From SFTJ01 sp045613305 (GTDB lineage Bacteria > Bacteroidota > Bacteroidia > Bacteroidales > Muribaculaceae), in contig JAZLAU010000027.1 of NCBI GenBank assembly GCA_045613305.1, positions 58,052 through 122,051 of the forward strand: 64,000 bases of DNA. Reading direction: 5' to 3'. This document shows, one piece after another, positions 62,624 to 64,000 of this stretch; position 1 is the first letter of the stretch; each line of letters begins with the position of its first letter. Under the pieces are notes generated by a model. The model saw nothing but the letters and a program-made list of their open reading frames with translations. It was not told the DNA's origin and did no database searches. The position numbers and the translations under genes are program-made.

Positions 62624-63520
62624 TTACTCATGCAAACCCCTGCTGCGCAGATAGTTAACCAGCATTTCCGGTCGGTCGGTTTGGAGCATGCGGGCATTTA
62701 ACTTATCTATCAAGTATCCCCATCCGGCATCTACACCTTCCACCAACGACATATCATCGTCATGACCGCCGGCCATAGTATCCCATAGGCAATTATACCA
62801 TATCTTCGAAGTCTTTAATGTCTCAGCCACATTTTGTGGTACAGGGTTGCTATCCTTCAAATATAAAAACTCAAATGCCACAGGATTAATCTCTTTCACA
62901 AACTTATCTATCTCCTTTTCCACATCTTTTTGGTCGAGATTTAGAATAGGCATATATATTACCTTGTCGAGATACTTTCCGAAATGCTTCTTCACATCTT
63001 TTGGACTGCTGCCGCCCTTCATCACTATTTGACGAGTAGTTCCCGTTTTTTCAAGCAACTCCATCACTTGGTCAAAGTAACGGTCAGCCTTGTCAAGATT
63101 AAGCATCACCTTTCCTTTTGTGGCTATAAGCACTTCCTCAAGAGTAGGAACTCTAAAACGTGTGTGCGCACTCGCACCATTTTTTAAACGTAACTTTTTA
63201 ATTTCTTCTAGCGTTGCATCACTCACCTTTCCACTGCCTGTGGTGGTGCGGTTCAAACTTCCGTCATGCATCAGAATCAAATGTCCGTCCTTAGTGCGCT
63301 GAACATCTATTTCTATTATATCAGCACCCATGTTGGCTGCACTAATCACTCCTTCCAACGAATTTTCTGGGTAATTGCGCCAATCGCCTCGGTGACTAAT
63401 CACAAACACCTTTTTGCAGTCCATGTCCATCATGTCAGCCCTCAGGCTGTCGATTTTATCAGTGGCATATGCACTTATGGCTGCCAACAACGCAAATGTA
63501 ATTAAAAGTATTTTTTTCAT
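62624..63520 (-). CDS. Secreted glycerophosphodiester phosphodiesterase
   Basis: 298 aa with a signal peptide (residues 1-19, AYAT). GDPD TIM barrel with VISHRGDWRNYPENSLEG (catalytic His and Arg, and the PENS block), DIIEIDVQRTKDGHLILMHDGSLNRTT (metal Glu/Asp and catalytic His) and a C-terminal segment with GWGYLID. It splits glycerophosphodiesters to an alcohol and glycerol-3-phosphate, in the periplasm. It shares a transcript with the small winged-helix gene. Confidence 0.93.
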   Translation of the reverse strand: MKKILLITFALLAAISAYATDKIDSLRADMMDMDCKKVFVISHRGDWRNYPENSLEGVISAANMGADIIEIDVQRTKDGHLILMHDGSLNRTTTGSGKVSDATLEEIKKLRLKNGASAHTRFRVPTLEEVLIATKGKVMLNLDKADRYFDQVMELLEKTGTTRQIVMKGGSSPKDVKKHFGKYLDKVIYMPILNLDQKDVEKEIDKFVKEINPVAFEFLYLKDSNPVPQNVAETLKTSKIWYNCLWDTMAGGHDDDMSLVEGVDAGWGYLIDKLNARMLQTDRPEMLVNYLRSRGLHE

Positions 63521-63541
63521 GATTTATTGATTTAGTAACAA

Positions 63542-63572
63542 CAAAAATAATAAAAAATCCATTTTATCCAAC
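63542..63572 (-). promoter_or_regulatory. Promoter of the glycerophosphodiesterase gene
   Basis: Minus-strand -7 TATTTTTG (63542-63549) and -33 GTTG (63569-63572), 19 bp apart. Confidence 0.55.
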
Positions 63573-63862
63573 TCACAAAACTATTAAAATTCCTTATACA
63601 ACCATTTATCATACCAATCTCGCCCTCTTTGCATTACTTTTTATTACATTAGTTATTGTAACCCTCGCCTACCATCATATAAAACTTCATCTAACCACCA
63701 CTCTGCTTATACGGCATAATCAAAGTCCGAAACGGGCCACTGTTATTCTCACTGCGGCTGTTACATCTGCCAGCTTCTCTGCTCGATTTTAAATTGTTCT
63801 CTTTGCGAATAACAACTCACTCTGCTGCTGATTAAGCGGCCTGCTTTATTTCACTTTCGGGC
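63573..63862. other. Intergenic, no gene seen
   Basis: About 290 bp between the glycerophosphodiesterase promoter and the rRNA operon terminator. No ORF with a domain and no RNA structure recognised. Confidence 0.5.
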
Positions 63863-63896
63863 ATAAAAAAAGCCCCGAGCGCAGTGCTCGGGGCTT
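63863..63896 (-). terminator. Terminator of the rRNA operon
   Basis: A 10-bp perfect GC-rich stem agccccgagc (63871-63880) / gctcggggct (63886-63895) with loop gcagt. Seven T follow in the minus direction. Confidence 0.92.
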
Positions 63897-63898
63897 CA

Positions 63899-64000
<102 letters not shown>

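Overview
The window is chromosomal DNA from a gut-type member of the Bacteroidales (phylum Bacteroidota). The evidence is: promoters of the form TTTG, 19-21 bp, TAnnTTTG; a fused SecDF; a SufBCDS operon led by cvpA; NigD-like lipoproteins; DUF4831, DUF3467 and WG-repeat proteins; a protein with a type IX secretion sorting tail; a carboxynorspermidine synthase; and secreted GH2 and GH29 glycosidases. The T9SS tail fits Prevotellaceae, Muribaculaceae or Porphyromonadaceae better than Bacteroides, but I cannot fix the family. I see no insertion sequence, phage, CRISPR array or resistance island; most of the window is core genome.

Layout. 1-8 kb: the 3' part of pnp, a WG-repeat lipoprotein-like protein, and a minus-strand block of parE, coaD and a carboxy-terminal processing protease. 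8-19 kb: a metallophosphoesterase, a GT2 glycosyltransferase, a small lipoprotein, a secreted beta-galactosidase (GH2), an ElaA-type acetyltransferase, an ADP-ribosylglycohydrolase, ettA and a secreted alpha-L-fucosidase (GH29). 19-20 kb: solitary tRNA-Lys(CTT) and tRNA-Arg(CCT) genes, each with its own promoter and terminator. 20-27.7 kb: secDF, an Ig-like-domain lipoprotein, a MATE transporter and a NigD-like lipoprotein. 27.9-32.2 kb: a plus-strand run of a CBS-nucleotidyltransferase, a LolD-like ATPase, a lipoprotein, a DUF3467 protein and cysS. 32.4-37.9 kb: the minus-strand cvpA-sufB-sufC-sufD-sufS operon. 38.1-45.6 kb: a flavodoxin-like lipoprotein; SRP RNA and tRNA-Thr(TGT) sharing one promoter and one terminator; a T9SS cargo protein; lptC and an outer-membrane protein; trmD with a FtsB/DivIC-like gene; and an NlpC/P60 hydrolase. 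46.3-53.9 kb: DUF4831, nnr, hpt, adk, a VanX-type dipeptidase, a flippase-like membrane protein and rsmA. 59.4-64 kb: corA, carboxynorspermidine synthase, a small winged-helix protein, a glycerophosphodiesterase and the 3' end of an rRNA operon (5S, minus strand) running off the right edge.

The most unusual region is 53918-59397. Five tightly packed genes encode an ABC permease, an ABC ATPase fused to a RsbW/SpoIIAB-like domain, a STAS-domain protein, a substrate-binding protein, and a Cache-HAMP-PP2C-HATPase sensor phosphatase. These are the parts of a partner-switching (phospho-STAS) circuit, but joined to a transporter, with no sigma factor in the cluster. The ATPase lacks the Walker A lysine and the H-loop histidine. 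I infer that the phosphorylation state of the STAS protein controls the transporter, or that the transporter-like module senses a ligand for the switch. This is a hypothesis from domain content and gene order.
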